The notes under the pieces were generated by a model. The model saw nothing but the letters and a program-made list of their open reading frames with translations. It searched no databases and had not been told where the DNA came from. Shown here in pieces: positions 20,200 through 22,500 of a stretch of 22,500 nt of DNA; positions within the stretch are counted from its first letter, which is position 1, and every line of letters begins with the position of its first letter. A program made the translations under genes and the position numbers. Origin of the DNA: Actinidia chinensis (taxonomy: Eukaryota > Streptophyta > Magnoliopsida > Ericales > Actinidiaceae); the NCBI GenBank assembly GCA_009663005.1, contig VIGQ01001471.1:7501-30000 (forward strand), in the 5' to 3' direction.

Positions 20200-21440
20200 C
20201 AGTCCTTAATTTAGTACTCTTAGATTATCAAATAAAAAGAGTCATCTAGGATAAGAATAAACTGCTAAGTGTACGTACAAATTAAATGTACATAGCATGA
20301 ATGAGATTGAAGTTTCTTTAAAATTTTCTATAATCAAAACACATGTGATACATTATTCTTTCATAAAAAAGAGGAATTTTTAAAAATACGTTTATGAGTT
20401 AAAATTGAATTTTTTTTATCCTCTTTGACAACCATCGCTAACTCGTGATATTTATTAAAAAAAATGCAAAGAAAGAATCATCACTAAGCGATATGTAGCA
20501 AATGATTATAGTCAGTATGCTATATAAGATATCAATTAAGCACAAAAGCGATGTTAAATTAAAGACCAATTTGAGGGGGTGAATAAAATTTAAATGAATT
20601 TTTCATAAAATCTCAAGTCTTAAAATCTTTCCACTATAGGAGGGATTTTGGACAATTATCCAACGAAAAAGGGATAGTTTTTATCAAATAAAAACACACA
20701 CTCCCTTTAGACCACCATTATTCCACACTAAAATAAGATTTACCAATCGAACTTCAAGTAGAAATATGTCAGATGAATGTTTATAATCAAATGGATTATA
20801 AAGTATATTAAGCTTTCATGTACTGTATGTCATCATAATGTTTTACAGTGTCAGGAAACTCATACAAATTCACGTAATAATATTGTCATAAAAAATTGTT
20901 CATGAAAGTAAAAATCTTTTTCATGAAAATTTAATTTTACCTGATAGGAATATAAGTAGAGTGCACAGTAATTCAATTAATCGTTATTTTAATTTGTCAT
21001 TGAACTCTACTTAGTTATAAAAAATTACAAAGCGTGGTGATAATGTCTCACTGAAAGCCGATGTATTCTGTAAAAAAGTAAGCTAATCATCAAAAAATAA
21101 TACTTTGCTCGAAAGATGTAGAGAAAGACATGAGTCATGCACACATATAGAGAGCTTTGTGATGACTAGTAAGGAAAAAATTTCTAATAAAGGCCCAAAC
21201 ACAATACAGTGAAAAAATATCCTTTTAGTAACAGTCCATGATAGATAAGTATAGTAAAAATGAATAAGTATATAATCATAAAGTTGTCAAGATAAAACCG
21301 AGAGCATAAGAGAATTGCAAAGAACGGTGGTGAGGTGTGTTCACATCTGAATTTTCAGATTTTCTGAGAAAATTAATGCGTATTTTATGTAAAGTTCTTG
21401 CTATCAAAACTTCGTGATCCCACTGTTTGCAAAAACTTTT
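20196..21440. other. AT-rich stretch without recognisable gene
   Basis: No supportable coding sequence is present. Around 20565-20590 the phrase accaatttgagggggtgaat resembles (on minus) the 'attcaccccct' phrase that often lies near the leader of plant LTR elements. This is recognition from memory and weak. Otherwise nothing stands out. Confidence 0.4.
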
Positions 21441-22500
21441 TGTCTGCAATATTACGGGGAGCGGCCAGATCTTTTCTCTCGAACAAAATTCCAAATTGAG
21501 TTCCGTTTTTTTGGGGTTTGAAAGAAGACTCGTGATCTTGCTATACATATAAACATAAATAATCCTCAGCATTCCACTCCAATTCAAAGCAAGTTTGACT
21601 TAAAATTGGCGTATTTTAGTGTGACCGAGGGTATTCCTCATAACCTTTGTTTGGGTACAAATTTGTGAGGTTTACCTTGATTGTTTTTTTAGCATTGTTA
21701 GACACACCTAAGTGTATTTTCAGGCCTTGGGGTCTATTGGTATGGCACTTGTAAGTCATTTGGTAATAGTGGATTGTATCAAAAGTTTGGTCAATACCAA
21801 ACTTGATATGGTGGTTTTGACTTGTTTCTTTTAATATATTTAAGTGTGAGTATCCAATTTGAGTTTAAGTGTTTGACACTGTCGCTTTATTCATTTTTAT
21901 ATGCAATAATACGAAACAATCAAAGTGCACACCGGCAAGTGTGGGAATTTTAAACTACATTTAAAGTGATATGCAAGCTATTTTTAAAAATCACTTTTAT
22001 TTTTCTTATTGAATAGAAAGGATTTTCGACAATAAGAAAAAATTAGTTTTTAACGCAATCTTTTTCACCAATTGTAATTTTCAAAACCCTTTATTTCAAC
22101 AATCATTGTGTTTCCTTTACGAATGCGAATAATTGACTTTAGGTCTTTTGCAATTCTTAGATTCGTTTTTTAGTCACCAAGCGTGCCATGGCACTCTCAC
22201 TTTAAACAATAAATGTGGTCAAGGCTATTTTGAGTGGTCAAGTGTTTTATCACATGTGAGTGGATTGCGCATAAGTTTTAAATCATCCCTACACTAATCC
22301 AGCATGGCATAGACTATTAGATCTAGGAAAGCATGAACAATGAAATTTCGTGACATAGGGCTATGATGTAGAGTGTAGAGATAAATGTAATCAAATAATA
22401 CATGGATCATCTACATCAATCTTCTAGCAATCTATCATAAATCAATTTTCACATTAAAATATTATGATAGGCATATAGTTATAATGATAGAATATGTCAA
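21441..22500 (+). other. Non-coding stretch, possibly a retroelement LTR or leader remnant
   Basis: The phrases gtgaccgagggtattcctca (21620), gtgaggtttaccttgattg (about 21666) and ggccttggggtctattg (about 21723) resemble text I associate with the U5/leader part of certain plant LTR elements. I cannot verify this without a repeat library. No primer binding site, LTR end or ORF is identifiable. The rest, to the window end, is AT-rich and unassigned. Confidence 0.3.

Noticed and set aside
21276..21587. 103-codon ORF on the minus strand
   Set aside because: No recognisable domain, composition typical of random AT-rich reading, no start context or neighbouring gene signals, and it lies in repeat-like sequence.
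15634..22480. Shared 13-mer gataggcatatag at about 15634 and 22467
   Set aside because: Similarity does not extend beyond the 13 bases by eye, so it could be chance in AT-rich sequence.

Overview
This window looks like plant nuclear DNA, probably eudicot, made almost entirely of decayed transposable elements. I found no intact host gene, no tRNA or rRNA gene and no CRISPR array. The evidence for a plant is an LTR retrotransposon primed by initiator-Met tRNA with Ty3/gypsy chromovirus-like pol motifs, an ORF of the plant-specific 'putative plant transposon protein' type (Transposase_32-like), and very AT-rich intergenic sequence.

Layout. (1) 1-~3.3 kb: a non-autonomous LTR-type element running off the left edge. 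It has an LTR or leader tail, a likely 110-bp leader intron, one long gag-like reading frame (762-2270) broken mainly by stop codons, a purine tract (2629-2640) and a candidate 3' LTR from 2642. (2) 3767-14863: a nested pair. A minus-strand, apparently solo LTR of about 2.2 kb (3767-5609 plus 14527-14863) has been split by a plus-strand Ty3/gypsy element of about 8.9 kb (5610-14526) from the same LTR family. The inner element has both LTRs (about 2.0 kb each), a primer binding site, gag, protease, RT, RNase H, integrase and C-terminal pol remnants in canonical gypsy order, and a polypurine tract. It is riddled with frameshifts and cannot encode a working polyprotein. (3) 14864-17180: AT-rich sequence with a minus-strand primer-binding-site-like motif (16724-16735) and several CTCCCC tracts, probably an antisense retroelement remnant. 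(4) ~17280-17860: a long imperfect AT-rich inverted repeat. (5) ~17860-20195: a tandem array of about three units of 710-760 bp. (6) 20196-22500: AT-rich sequence without a supportable gene, with faint LTR or leader-like phrases.

The gypsy pieces once worked as one system: tRNA-primed reverse transcription from 7631, plus-strand priming at about 12535, and integration by the pol-encoded integrase. All of it now appears dead. The observation I would check first is a splice-donor/acceptor pair about 590-596 bp apart, kept at the same place in all three long LTR copies. I do not see a convincing new defence, toxin or regulatory system. Coordinates of decayed domains are approximate because I assigned them by eye from short conserved motifs in shifting frames.
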